A stretch of 64,000 bases of DNA from the NCBI GenBank assembly GCA_947647615.1, contig CANSKS010000009.1, forward strand, positions 1 through 64,000. The letters are read 5' to 3'. This document shows, piece by piece, positions 1-8,472 of the stretch; position 1 is the stretch's first letter, and each line of letters begins with the position of its first letter. The notes under the pieces are model-generated. The model ran no database searches. It worked only from the letters and a program-made list of their open reading frames with translations, and had not been told where the DNA came from. A program made the position numbers and the translations under genes. Source of the stretch: an uncultured Neglectibacter sp. (lineage in GTDB: Bacteria > Bacillota > Clostridia > Oscillospirales > Acutalibacteraceae).

Positions 1-172
1 GTAGGCGCAAGACGGCCATTCTTTCCGACTTCTTTCCCAAAGTCTCGGGAAAGCCGGACAAATCAGGAATTCCCGTACTGCCTGTCGTAGGCGCAAGACG
101 GCCATTCTTTCCGACTTCTTTCCCAAAGTCTCGGGAAAGCCAGACAAATCAGGAATTCCCGTACTGCCTGTC
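1..172. repeat. 86-bp tandem duplication at the 3' end of a transporter gene
   Basis: Bases 1-86 and 87-172 are the same 86-bp unit; I see one difference (G at 56, A at 142). The inner copy contains the last eight codons and the stop of the solute-binding protein gene, plus a short hairpin (CTTTCCC/GGGAAAG). The outer copy repeats that coding tail without a gene attached. The duplication touches the window edge, so there may be more copies to the left. Confidence 0.9.
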
Positions 173-1873
173 GTAGGCCGTCTGGTAAATTTCCTTCATG
201 CGGGTGTAGCCGTTGTCGTTCAAATACTGCACATAGGAGTCCCAATCGGTATCCAGGCTCATCTCGCCGGAAATAAAGCCATAACGGGCGTTATCGAAAT
301 AGGACTTTGTGAACAGGTCGGTAACTACAGTGGCGATCTCGTCCGATTCCTCAACGGTAAAGTTCAAGGGCGGCAGGGAATCGCAGGTCTTGGACTTATA
401 AGGGGCGTAAAATTCCTCGGTGGTGGCGTAAAGCTGCCATTCGTTCCCTTCCTCTGTCCACATGTCGGTGCCTTCCTTTACCGCGCAGGCGGCACGGAGG
501 TTGGTGTAATCCCAAACGCCCAAGGCCAGCCAGGACTGGTTCTGAGGGTCGCTGTCGTTCCAGGGAATTAAGGATTTCCAAATGGCGGGTTCGCCGTCAA
601 AGCCAACCTGGCCCTCGTCGGCGTCGTCATAGCCCACGCCCTTCAGGCCCAGGCCGCCCCGCACGGAAAGGGTGGACTCCTCGGTGTACATGAAATCGGC
701 CAAGCGCACCGCTACCTCCGGGTTTTCACAGGTGGTAGAGATCATGTAAGCCGCGGCGTAATCGCCTGTGGGAACCTGGGGGAACCGTACGGCTTGCTGA
801 ATCCCTTCCGGCCCCTTCAGGGGGGACATGGGACGGAAGCCGTTGGCCCGCTCGGAGCCCAGGTTCGCAAACATACCTACAAACCCGCCTACCGCCACGC
901 CTACCATAGGATCTTCGCTTTCCACAATGGCAATGCTGGTGGTGTTGTCCTGGGTCAGGGAATCGGCATAGATCAGCCCTTCTTCGTAAAGCTTGTGCAC
1001 ATAGCGCAGGCCTTCCCGGAAAGCTTCCTGGTCAATGGAGCTCTTAATTTTTCCATCCTCTACATAAAGGCCTCTATCGTTGTAATTATAATAGATGAAG
1101 GAGTTCATCAAGTAAAGCTCTGTCTGTTGGTTCCAGCCGCCCCCGTCGGAGGAGATAAAGGGAATTTCGTCTGCCTGGCCGTTGCCGTTTAAGTCGGTAT
1201 TTTTAATGGCCTTCAAATACTCGTAAAACTCTTCGGTGGTGGTGGGCACCTCCATGTTCAGCTGCTTGAGCCAGGGCTCGTAATACCAGCATTTGGCCGA
1301 GAATTCACAGTGCTGGCAGGTGTCAAATATAGGAAGAGCGTACACCTTGCCGTCCATTTGGCGAATCACGTCCAGGGTAATCCCATCTTCCTTCACCTTT
1401 TCCAACACCTTATCCAGGTTGGGGGTGATCTTCCCAATGTACTCGTCCAAGGGCCGCAAAATTTCTTCGCTGCTGCCATACTTGGCCACCATGTCGCTTG
1501 TGAAGGGGCAGTTCATGAACACGTCGGGGTATTCCCCGCCTGCCAGCACCAGGGCCAGCTTTTCCGTTCCGCCCTGATCTCTTCCGGGAATGGTCTGCCA
1601 GGTGATGTCTACCCCCACCTGGTCTTGGATCCAGTAGGTAAAATCGTTGGTGGAAAGGTCCTGAATGGCCGGGAGCAGGGTGGTGAGAATGGTCAGCTGG
1701 TCACGGCCGCCCTCTGTCCCTGCGGAAGAGGTTTCCCCGCTTTCCACAGCGCTGCTTTCCTTGCTCCCCTGGCTTTCCGGGGTGCTGCTTTCCGTCCCGC
1801 CTTGGCCGCCGCAGGCGGTGAACAGGGTCATCGCCAAAAGGGCGCAAAGCAAAATTGCCATAAATTTTTTCAT
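149..1873 (-). CDS. extracellular solute-binding lipoprotein of a sugar ABC importer (LplA-like)
   Basis: Predicted to capture an oligosaccharide outside the cell and deliver it to the two permeases encoded just upstream. The 574-aa protein opens with a lipoprotein signal (hydrophobic stretch, then FTAC with Cys21 as the lipidated residue), followed by a Ser/Glu-rich linker to about residue 50. The length fits the large LplA-type family 1 binding proteins. The start has AGGAGGT five bases upstream. It is third in an operon with two permeases (gap 58 bp). No ATPase is encoded here; importers of this class commonly share an MsmX-type ATPase encoded elsewhere. The substrate cannot be read from sequence. 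The 3' end is part of an 86-bp tandem duplication. Confidence 0.9.
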   Translation of the reverse strand: MKKFMAILLCALLAMTLFTACGGQGGTESSTPESQGSKESSAVESGETSSAGTEGGRDQLTILTTLLPAIQDLSTNDFTYWIQDQVGVDITWQTIPGRDQGGTEKLALVLAGGEYPDVFMNCPFTSDMVAKYGSSEEILRPLDEYIGKITPNLDKVLEKVKEDGITLDVIRQMDGKVYALPIFDTCQHCEFSAKCWYYEPWLKQLNMEVPTTTEEFYEYLKAIKNTDLNGNGQADEIPFISSDGGGWNQQTELYLMNSFIYYNYNDRGLYVEDGKIKSSIDQEAFREGLRYVHKLYEEGLIYADSLTQDNTTSIAIVESEDPMVGVAVGGFVGMFANLGSERANGFRPMSPLKGPEGIQQAVRFPQVPTGDYAAAYMISTTCENPEVAVRLADFMYTEESTLSVRGGLGLKGVGYDDADEGQVGFDGEPAIWKSLIPWNDSDPQNQSWLALGVWDYTNLRAACAVKEGTDMWTEEGNEWQLYATTEEFYAPYKSKTCDSLPPLNFTVEESDEIATVVTDLFTKSYFDNARYGFISGEMSLDTDWDSYVQYLNDNGYTRMKEIYQTAYDRQYGNS

Positions 1874-1931
1874 AGCTTACCTCCTATATTTTCAGCACGG
1901 GGAATGCCCGCGCTAAATTACAAAAACCACA

Positions 1932-2834
1932 TTAGCCCTTTACCGAACCCACCATGACGCCCTTTACAAAGTACTTCTGTACGAAGGGGTAGGCCACCAG
2001 CAGGGGCAGGCTGGAAACTACGATGAGCACGAACTTCAGCACATCCTTTACCCCTTGCTTTCGCACCAGGGCGTCGATGTCGGAAAACATTTTATTGCTG
2101 GTGTCGTTCATAATGAGGATCTGCCGCAGGATGATCTGCAGGGGGTATTTATCGTCCGAAGCCAAATACATCAAGGCGGAATAGTAGGAATTCCAAAGCC
2201 AAACGGCGAAGAACAGGGAAATCACCGCCAGAATAGCCCCCGAAAGGGGCAGTACAATGCGGAACAAAATTCCGAAGTCCCCGCAGCCGTCCAGCTCCGC
2301 GGCCTCGTAAAGGTCTACGGGGATATTCCCCTCGAAAAAGGTGCGCATCACAATGATGTTCCAGGCGCTCACCGAGCCGGGCAGTACAATGGCCCACATG
2401 GTGTCGTAAATATTCAGGTTCTGGATGAGCAAATAGGTGGGCACAATGCCGCCGTTAAAGAGCATGGTAAAGAAGAAAATCACATTAAAGGCCTTGCGCC
2501 CCCGGAGCTCCTTGCGGGAAAGGGGGTAAGCCGCCGCCACGGTGGTCACAACGCCAATTGCCGTGCCCACCACCATGTAGAGCAGGGAATTGCCGTAGCC
2601 CCGCCAAATGTTGCTAAAGCCCAGCACCGTTTCATAGCCATAGGTGGAAAACTCTACCGGGTAAAGCCAAACCCTCCCGGCGGTTACCGCTCTGGGGGCG
2701 CTGAAGGAACAGCTCAGTATGTAAACAAGGGGGTAAAGCACCACCAGCATGGCAAAGGTGAGGATAATCCAGTTCACCACGTCGAAAACCCTGTCGGAAG
2801 TTGGCTGCTTAATCTTCGTCTTTTTCCGTTCCAT
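1932..2834 (-). CDS. carbohydrate ABC transporter permease (LplC/YtcP-like)
   Basis: Inner-membrane permease, 300 aa, with about six hydrophobic segments. The ATPase-contact loop (EAA motif) reads EAAELDGCGDFG, near residue 190. The C-terminus FVKGVMVGSVKG is the typical ending of LplC/YtcP permeases, and the second importer in this window ends almost identically. It starts 15 bp after the partner permease ends, with a GGGGGG-type ribosome-binding site in the gap. It should pair with the upstream permease to form the translocation channel. Confidence 0.93.
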   Translation of the reverse strand: MERKKTKIKQPTSDRVFDVVNWIILTFAMLVVLYPLVYILSCSFSAPRAVTAGRVWLYPVEFSTYGYETVLGFSNIWRGYGNSLLYMVVGTAIGVVTTVAAAYPLSRKELRGRKAFNVIFFFTMLFNGGIVPTYLLIQNLNIYDTMWAIVLPGSVSAWNIIVMRTFFEGNIPVDLYEAAELDGCGDFGILFRIVLPLSGAILAVISLFFAVWLWNSYYSALMYLASDDKYPLQIILRQILIMNDTSNKMFSDIDALVRKQGVKDVLKFVLIVVSSLPLLVAYPFVQKYFVKGVMVGSVKG

Positions 2835-2849
2835 CTGTTCTTCCCCCCT

Positions 2850-3797
2850 CTAAAACAGGCCTGTGTCGCTCAAGCGTTTGGAAATGGCATTTACCGCCGC
2901 CACCAAAACCAGGTTCACCACCGAATTGAAAAGGTTAATGGCCGTGGAAAAGCTCATGTTCATTTTTACAAGGCCAATTTTATACACGTAGGTGGAAACC
3001 ACCTCCGAAACCTGAGCGTTGGCCGCGTTCTGCATGAGATATACCTTTTCAAAGCCAATATTCATCACCTGGCCCAGGTTCAGGATGAGCATAATGCTCA
3101 CTGTAGGCAGAATCATGGGCAGGTCGATGCTCCAAATTTTCCGCCATTTGCTGGCGCCGTCTATTTTGGCCGCCTCGTAAAGCTCGAAGGGGATCCCCGT
3201 AAGGGCAGCCATATAAATCACCGCCCCGTACCCGGCGCTTTGCCACACCCCTGACCACACATAGAGATGCCGGAACCATTCCGCTTTCCCCATATAGTTC
3301 ACCGCCGGTATGCCAAAAAGGCCTGTGAGCTTGTTGATAATTCCCAACCGGCTGTCCGTAAACTGGATGAGCATGGAAACGATGACCACCGTAGAAATAA
3401 AGTAAGGAGCGTAAGTCACCATTTGTACCGACTTTTTAAAAACCCTGTTGTTCATCTCGTTCAGGGCAATGGCCAAAATGATGGGTACCGGAATGCTGGC
3501 CACCAGGGAATACAGGCTCAAAATTAAGGTGTTTCCAATGATGTTCAGGCTTTTGCTGCTGGAAAAGAACTGGATAAAATATTTCAGGCCCACCCAGTCG
3601 CTGCCCATAATCCCTTTTTTGGGGCTGAAATCCTTAAACCCAATAATAATCCCGTACATGGGCGCGTAATTAAAAACCGCCACCAATACCAGTGGGAGCA
3701 GCAAAATCACGTAAAGCTGCCAATGAGCCAGAACATCCTGCCAAAGGCCGTGCCTGCGCCGCTGCACCTGCTTTTCCCGGGTTTTTCCCATTGCCAT
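2850..3797 (-). CDS. carbohydrate ABC transporter permease (LplB-like)
   Basis: First gene of the three-gene importer operon. The frame is open to 4094, but the start chosen is the ATG at 3797 (MAMGKTREK): GAGGAGG sits seven bases upstream, and the resulting 315 aa match the family, which begins with a short basic tail and then a membrane helix. About six membrane segments are visible. The EAA-type loop reads YEAAKIDGASKWRKIW, near residue 200. The mRNA leader is long (about 320 nt from the predicted promoter) and holds two perfect hairpins and a repeated operator-like sequence, so regulation is probably placed there. Confidence 0.92.
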   Translation of the reverse strand: MAMGKTREKQVQRRRHGLWQDVLAHWQLYVILLLPLVLVAVFNYAPMYGIIIGFKDFSPKKGIMGSDWVGLKYFIQFFSSSKSLNIIGNTLILSLYSLVASIPVPIILAIALNEMNNRVFKKSVQMVTYAPYFISTVVIVSMLIQFTDSRLGIINKLTGLFGIPAVNYMGKAEWFRHLYVWSGVWQSAGYGAVIYMAALTGIPFELYEAAKIDGASKWRKIWSIDLPMILPTVSIMLILNLGQVMNIGFEKVYLMQNAANAQVSEVVSTYVYKIGLVKMNMSFSTAINLFNSVVNLVLVAAVNAISKRLSDTGLF

Positions 3798-3944
3798 TTC
3801 GGTTCCTCCTCTTTTTTCCGGCTGAAAACCTCCGTAACGTTTCATTTTATTGTGAAAAAATCCCCCCTGCTTTGCAGGGAAGCGCCTCCGGCTCCCCTCC
3901 CCCGTTTTTGCCATTTCTAAGAAAGGTGACCTTACAGGGAAGTT

Positions 3945-3995
3945 TACACACTCGTTCCTGCGAGTGTGTACCCTATTTGTGTTTTTTACACAAAT
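3945..3995 (-). promoter_or_regulatory. two perfect stem-loops in the importer mRNA leader
   Basis: TACACACTCG and CGAGTGTGTA (3945-3970) form a 10-bp stem with a six-base loop. ATTTGTGT and ACACAAAT (3975-3995) form an 8-bp stem. Both lie between the predicted promoter (4125-4153) and the first permease start (3797). Neither is followed by a T-run, so they are not obvious terminators; an operator or RNA-level role is possible. Confidence 0.6.
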
Positions 3996-4104
3996 GCCCG
4001 AAATTGCTTTTCCTGTCGTTTCTTTCTCCCGGTTCCAAATTCCAAAAAACTGCTTTGGCGGAAGGAGCCCGGCAGTCATGAGATTCCACAACAAAATTGA
4101 ACTT

Positions 4105-4153
4105 CGTAACGTTTCGTCTACATAAACTTACCACAGTTTCCCCCTCTTGTCAA
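4105..4153 (-). promoter_or_regulatory. promoter of the first sugar-importer operon with operator-like repeat
   Basis: On the minus strand TTGACA (4148-4153) and TAAGTT (4125-4130) are separated by 17 bp. Immediately downstream, near the expected start site, lies GAAACGTTACG (4105-4115), whose core AACGTT is palindromic. The same 11 bases recur at 3833-3843, close to the permease start. Such a CG-centred dyad resembles a LacI-family operator, but no LacI-type gene is in this window. Confidence 0.65.
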
Positions 4154-4257
4154 GGGATATTCCAAAAGATCCGGAAAATAAATTTTTGGGGGAGGGCGGC
4201 CTGCCTGCCCTCCCCCCAGCCAGACCCCGTGGCCACAGCCTGCCCTTTTAAAAAATC

Positions 4258-4286
4258 TTGACATTCCGCAAGCCTTGTGTTATTTT
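4258..4286 (+). promoter_or_regulatory. strong sigma-A-type promoter for the 20-codon ORF
   Basis: TTGACA (4258-4263), 17-bp spacer, TATTTT (4281-4286). A transcript would start near 4293, just before a good ribosome-binding site and a 20-codon ORF, and would meet a terminator at 4463-4503. Confidence 0.7.
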
Positions 4287-4317
4287 AAGAAAAATATTTT
4301 TAAAGGAGCCAAAAACA

Positions 4318-4380
4318 ATGCGGGACTTTTTGGCGGTAAAATTTTATATGTACCGTTACGCCAAGCTTACCTCTCTATAG
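4318..4380 (+). CDS. unrecognised 20-residue peptide (small ORF)
   Basis: ATG at 4318 follows AAAGGAG with nine bases between, and the reading frame ends at TAG 4378-4380. The peptide is basic and aromatic (MRDFLAVKFYMYRYAKLTSL), with no signal or membrane segment I can name. It sits in a self-contained unit: consensus-like promoter, ribosome-binding site, ORF, 80-nt untranslated stretch and a strong terminator, followed 28 bp later by an acetyltransferase gene. It could be a free small protein, or a leader peptide controlling read-through into that gene. I do not recognise the family. Confidence 0.5.
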   Translation: MRDFLAVKFYMYRYAKLTSL

Positions 4381-4462
4381 CCGCTTTCCAGCCGGATGCG
4401 CGGGTTTAGGGGTAGGCCTGAACTGTTCTGCGCAAAAGGCTTTTTTCTTTTCTTGGGCCATG

Positions 4463-4503
4463 AAAAAACGCGCGGGACATTTGGTTTGTCCCACGCGTTT
4501 TTT
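4463..4503 (+). terminator. intrinsic terminator between the small ORF and the acetyltransferase gene
   Basis: AAAAAACGCG pairs with CGCGTTTTTT, and inside it GGGACA pairs with TGTCCC around a seven-base loop, with one C-A mismatch. A T-rich tract follows. It lies 28 bp before the ATG of the GNAT gene, so it either ends a separate small transcript or acts as an attenuator. Confidence 0.8.
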
Positions 4504-4531
4504 GTTTTTGAATCCAGAAAGGAGCTTTTTT

Positions 4532-5515
4532 ATGAAATTGAAAAACCAGCTTGAGATAACCGCAAGGCCCTGGGAAGAAAAGGACACCAAAGCCGCCGTC
4601 TCCCTGATCCACCGGAATTTCCGGGAGGTAAACAGCAAAGATTACAGCGAAGAGACCATAAAAAAGCTTTTGGCCAGCCACGATGAAGCCTGGTTCCGGA
4701 ACCTTGCAAGCTTTTCTCACGTTTTTACCTTTTGGGCCCGGGAACAGCTTGGGGGTGTAGGCTCTATTGCCGGCTATTGGGGCAGCGTTACCGAAAGCAT
4801 TCTGCTCACCGTTTTTGTTTTGCCGGAGCTCCACGGCCAGGGCCTGGGGAGGTATATCATACAAACCCTGGAACAAGACCCGTTCTTCCTGCGGGCAAAA
4901 CGGGTGGAAATCCCCGCCTCTGTCACAGCGGTAGATTTTTACCGGAAAATGGGCTATGGCTACAAAGATGGCTTTCCAGGGTTAGACGAGGAACAACATT
5001 ACCGGCTGGAAAAATTTAAGCTCCCTACCAAAGGGGCCCCGGCCCCTTCCGGGGAAGTAAGCCTTTGCCGGGCAGTGCCCCGGGACGCGAAAGAGCTGCA
5101 CGCCATGCAGGTGGCAGCCTTCCGGGGCCTGTTGGAAAAATACCAGGACTACAGCACGAGCCCCGCCAGCGAGGGGGTGGAAAAGGTGGCTCTTCGCCTG
5201 CGGCAGGAATCCACCTGTTACTATTTCATTTACCTGGGGGACCAAAGGGCAGGCGCCCTTCGCGTGGTAGACCAAAAGAACGGCAGCAGAAAACGCATTT
5301 CTCCCCTTTTTGTTCTGCCAAAATTCCGGAGGCAGGGCATTGCCCAAAAGGCGATTCAAATTTGTGAGGCCATCCACGGGGAACAGCACTGGGAACTGGA
5401 CACCATTTTGCAGGAACCGGGAAACTGCCGCCTCTACGAAAAAATGGGCTACAGGAAAACCGGCGGTACCAAAGCCATAAACGAAAACATGACTTTGGTG
5501 TTTTACGAAAAATAG
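4532..5515 (+). CDS. tandem GNAT-family N-acetyltransferase
   Basis: The 327-aa protein holds two GNAT folds in a row, about residues 8-160 and 175-325. Each has an acetyl-CoA pyrophosphate-binding loop: LHGQGLGRY in the first and FRRQGIAQK in the second. It would transfer an acetyl group to an amine; the substrate is unknown. The start at 4532 follows AGAAAGGAG, and an in-frame ATG further upstream lies inside the terminator hairpin and was rejected. It is transcribed away from the importer operon and converges on the DUF4886 gene. Confidence 0.85.
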   Translation: MKLKNQLEITARPWEEKDTKAAVSLIHRNFREVNSKDYSEETIKKLLASHDEAWFRNLASFSHVFTFWAREQLGGVGSIAGYWGSVTESILLTVFVLPELHGQGLGRYIIQTLEQDPFFLRAKRVEIPASVTAVDFYRKMGYGYKDGFPGLDEEQHYRLEKFKLPTKGAPAPSGEVSLCRAVPRDAKELHAMQVAAFRGLLEKYQDYSTSPASEGVEKVALRLRQESTCYYFIYLGDQRAGALRVVDQKNGSRKRISPLFVLPKFRRQGIAQKAIQICEAIHGEQHWELDTILQEPGNCRLYEKMGYRKTGGTKAINENMTLVFYEK

Positions 5516-5574
5516 CGCCGGAAAGACAAATTCCCACCACGAAAGACGAAAAACAGCAAAAGCACCGCAAGGGC

Positions 5575-6330
5575 TTATCCATTCCCAACCGTCTCGTCCA
5601 CGATCTTTTTAATTTGGCCAATCACTTGGGGGTCCGCCTTTTCAAAGGGCAGGAAATTCACTTCCGGCACAAAGGGATTCGCCAGCACGTCAATGCCTCC
5701 CAGCATTTTCGCCCAGCTCAGCGCCGCCGCGTACCTGCCGTAAAGGAAGTTCAGGTGGTAGCCGTCCCGGGTCACCTTGCGGCCGCCCTCCTGGAAAAAG
5801 GGCAGCGCCCGCAGCTTTTGTACCACCTCTCCCGTCTCTATGAGGGGCAGCCGGTACTTTGCCGCTTCCTTTTGGTAGGCGGCCCTGAGCTTTGAAAGCA
5901 TCTCCTCCTGGCTGCGGCGGTAGCGCATAAAATGAGGATGCTCACTTCCCGTTTCATAAGCCCAGGTTTCGTTCAAAAACAGCTTAGCCTGGGTCTTTTC
6001 CTTCAAAAAGTCCAGGAGCAGGCCCAAAAAGGGCTCGTAGGTGTTTTCCCAGCCGCTGTCGCCGCTGGCCTGGTGGGTGACAATGGCGTCGAAGGCTTCT
6101 TCTGCCAGCACCTCCTCAATGGAGCACCAGCGGTCGGTGGGCCTGCCGTTTCGCTGGTATTGGTAGGCCGCCGCGTTCTGTTCTATGTTTTGCCAGTGCC
6201 TTTCCAAAGGGCAGCCGCCAATATACAGGTTTACCACTTTATTTTCTACTCCGGCGCTTTCCAAAATGTCGTGCAAAAAATAGGTGGCATCTCCGGAAAA
6301 GCTGTTGCCTATGGCAAGTATCTTATACAT
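5575..6330 (-). CDS. DUF4886 family SGNH-like hydrolase
   Basis: A 251-aa protein with the block typical of DUF4886: ILAIGNSFSGDATYF at the N-terminus (the serine of GNSFS would be the catalytic one of an SGNH-type esterase), then an internal HQASGDSG. No signal peptide is visible, so it is likely cytoplasmic. The ATG at 6330 is chosen because AGGTGAAGG precedes it and the family begins MYKILAIGNS. It is the last gene of the run from the regulator through the GH42 gene, which suggests it removes an ester decoration from imported sugars. That role is inferred from context. Confidence 0.75.
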   Translation of the reverse strand: MYKILAIGNSFSGDATYFLHDILESAGVENKVVNLYIGGCPLERHWQNIEQNAAAYQYQRNGRPTDRWCSIEEVLAEEAFDAIVTHQASGDSGWENTYEPFLGLLLDFLKEKTQAKLFLNETWAYETGSEHPHFMRYRRSQEEMLSKLRAAYQKEAAKYRLPLIETGEVVQKLRALPFFQEGGRKVTRDGYHLNFLYGRYAAALSWAKMLGGIDVLANPFVPEVNFLPFEKADPQVIGQIKKIVDETVGNG

Positions 6331-6416
6331 ATCCTTCACCTTCCCTGTTATTTTTCTTCTGCCAAGTCCGGGGCGGCGCCTTTGCGCCAATAGCTCCCTC
6401 GTGCCGCCCGGCTCCT

Positions 6417-8420
6417 TTAGCCCTCCTCTATGATCTTAAAGCCCCAAGGCTCCAAGGTGAGAGAGGTCCCTTGGGCGATCAGGTCGCCGGAAAGCAGCTC
6501 TGTGCCGTGACCGTGGAAATATTCCTGCTCCCGGGCCTCCATGGAGTAGTTGAAATAGTAGTGCACCTGCTTTCCCAGCCGGTTTTCCCCGCTGCGGATG
6601 ATCACGGGAAACTCCGCCTTCTGCTCTTCTCTCCACAATCCGGCCCGGGCCAGCCTGCGGCGGAGGAAGGCTTTTAAATAGGCTTTTTGGGGCATGCAGC
6701 CCAAATAGGCGGCAGAGCCCTTCCCAAAGGAATTTTCCGTAATGGCGGCATATTTCCCCCAGTAGGGGTGGCCGTAGCGGGCAAACACGTTGGCGGTGGT
6801 GGGAGTGAGCAGCTCCATCCACGCCGAAACCTTTCGCTCCTCCCCGGAAAGGTTCATCCCGTCCCCGGTGAGGGTGACCCCCTGGGGTTGGGTGAACTGG
6901 TCGTAGGAGACGCCAAAGCACTCGGTGAGCAGGTGGGGCTGGCTGTCGTGGGCCACGGTAAGGTACTCGTTGGAAAAGCCAGTCTTAAAAGTGGCCAACA
7001 GCTGGCCGCCGTTTTTCACATAGGCGCAAAGGGCCCTGAGCAGGGAATCGGGGGCGCTGTAAAGGGCCGGCACCGCAATAAAATCGTACTGGGAAAGGCG
7101 GTCCTCGTCCTGGGGGAACAGGAAGTCGCATTCCACATTGAGCTCGTACAGGGCGTCGTAGAGCAGGCGCACCACATCGTTGTATTTGACATTTTCCGGC
7201 AGGCGGAACATCTCCAGGCCTGTCAAGGCCTCGTTGCTCACCAGCACCGCCGCCCGGTTTTTCTTTTTGAGGCCCGCCAAATGCTCGCTGAGCCGGTAGA
7301 AATCGGCCCCCACGGTACAGGCCTCCCGGTAGGGCTCGTTGGGCTTCATGTCGTGGCTCAAAAGGCCCTTCCAATAGGTCTCAAAGGAATTGTGAATGGA
7401 ATGCCAGTGCCAGTACATGACGCCGCAGGCTCCGGAGGCTAGGTGGCTAAAGGCCTGCAGCCGCAGCTGGCCCTCAAAGGGAGTCCAATTCACATGGCCC
7501 TGGGCCTCGGTTTCCAAAACCAGGTAATTCTCCCCCTTCAGGCTGCGGCACAGGTCGCCCCCAAAGGCGATTTCTGCGCCGGTAAGCTTTTCCTGGGTGG
7601 GGTGGTAGATATCGCAGCCTGCCAGGGTGAGAGCCCCGGCCGCATCCTTGTGGTTCACGTCGGGCTGCACGCCAAAGGAATAGCCCCGCCACTCATAGTC
7701 GAAATTGTGGGTGATAAACTGGCCTTCCTTTAAATATTCCCTTACAATGCCGGACTGCCACTGCAAAAATTCCGTCACCAGCCCCCGCCGGAACTTTTCA
7801 AATTCCGCCCGGAAGCTGCCGTTAATGCTGCCGGTGACGTCGGGCAGGTTCTCCCAGCTGTCTACCCGGTTGCTCCAATAGTTGAAGCCGAACTCCCGGT
7901 TCAGCTCCTCCAGAGTGCCGAACTTTTCCCGCAGGTAGGCCGCAAACCGCTTTTGCACGTTGGGGCCTGCCGTGTGGTAATGCTTCGTTTCGTTGTCCAG
8001 CTGGAACCCCAGCACATTGTCATACTCCTGGACACACTCCATGAGGCGGCGGATCACCCTTTCGGCATGGAACAGGTAGGCGGGGCTTGTGATGTCCATA
8101 TTCTGCCGGGCTCCATATTTCCCGGGCCCCTGCTCGGTAACCGCCAAAATCTCCGGGTGCTCCGCGGCCAGCCAGGGGGGAATGGCATAGGTGGGTGTTC
8201 CCACAATGACTCCAATGCCCGCCCGGGCCGCCGCCTCCAGGGCCCTGCGCACATGGGTGAAATCGAACACACCGTTTTGGGGCTCCTCGCTGGCCCAGGT
8301 GGATTCGGCAATGCGGATCACGTTCATATTGGCCTCTCTGAGCATGGCCATATCTTTTTCCAGCCGTTCCTCCGGCATGTACTCGTCGTAATAGGCGGCT
8401 CCGTATAATAACTGCTCCAT
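6417..8420 (-). CDS. GH42 beta-galactosidase
   Basis: A cytoplasmic retaining glycosidase of 667 aa, the usual length for GH42. The TIM barrel opens with YGAAYYDEYMPEERLEKDM. The acid/base is Glu144 in QLDNETKH, and the nucleophile region is LVLETEAQGHVNW (Glu303 or Glu305). A trimerisation or beta-galactosidase-like glutamine-amidotransferase fold occupies about 390-590. No signal peptide is present. The ATG at 8420 has GGAGGAAC upstream. It lies 52 bp downstream of the metallo-hydrolase gene and probably degrades the sugar imported by the neighbouring ABC system. Other GH42 specificities, such as alpha-L-arabinopyranosidase, are possible. Confidence 0.92.
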   Translation of the reverse strand: MEQLLYGAAYYDEYMPEERLEKDMAMLREANMNVIRIAESTWASEEPQNGVFDFTHVRRALEAAARAGIGVIVGTPTYAIPPWLAAEHPEILAVTEQGPGKYGARQNMDITSPAYLFHAERVIRRLMECVQEYDNVLGFQLDNETKHYHTAGPNVQKRFAAYLREKFGTLEELNREFGFNYWSNRVDSWENLPDVTGSINGSFRAEFEKFRRGLVTEFLQWQSGIVREYLKEGQFITHNFDYEWRGYSFGVQPDVNHKDAAGALTLAGCDIYHPTQEKLTGAEIAFGGDLCRSLKGENYLVLETEAQGHVNWTPFEGQLRLQAFSHLASGACGVMYWHWHSIHNSFETYWKGLLSHDMKPNEPYREACTVGADFYRLSEHLAGLKKKNRAAVLVSNEALTGLEMFRLPENVKYNDVVRLLYDALYELNVECDFLFPQDEDRLSQYDFIAVPALYSAPDSLLRALCAYVKNGGQLLATFKTGFSNEYLTVAHDSQPHLLTECFGVSYDQFTQPQGVTLTGDGMNLSGEERKVSAWMELLTPTTANVFARYGHPYWGKYAAITENSFGKGSAAYLGCMPQKAYLKAFLRRRLARAGLWREEQKAEFPVIIRSGENRLGKQVHYYFNYSMEAREQEYFHGHGTELLSGDLIAQGTSLTLEPWGFKIIEEG

Positions 8421-8472
8421 GGCTGTTCCTCCAATGAAAAATTTTGGTTTCCAACCCCGCTTGGGAATTCCC

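Noticed and set aside
2850-4094. Longer start for the first permease gene (414 aa)
   Set aside because: The extension crosses leader hairpins and lacks membrane or family similarity, while the ATG at 3797 has a strong ribosome-binding site.
4463-4503. Metabolite riboswitch in front of the acetyltransferase gene
   Set aside because: Only a terminator and a small ORF are visible; I could not match the 170-nt upstream part to any riboswitch fold.
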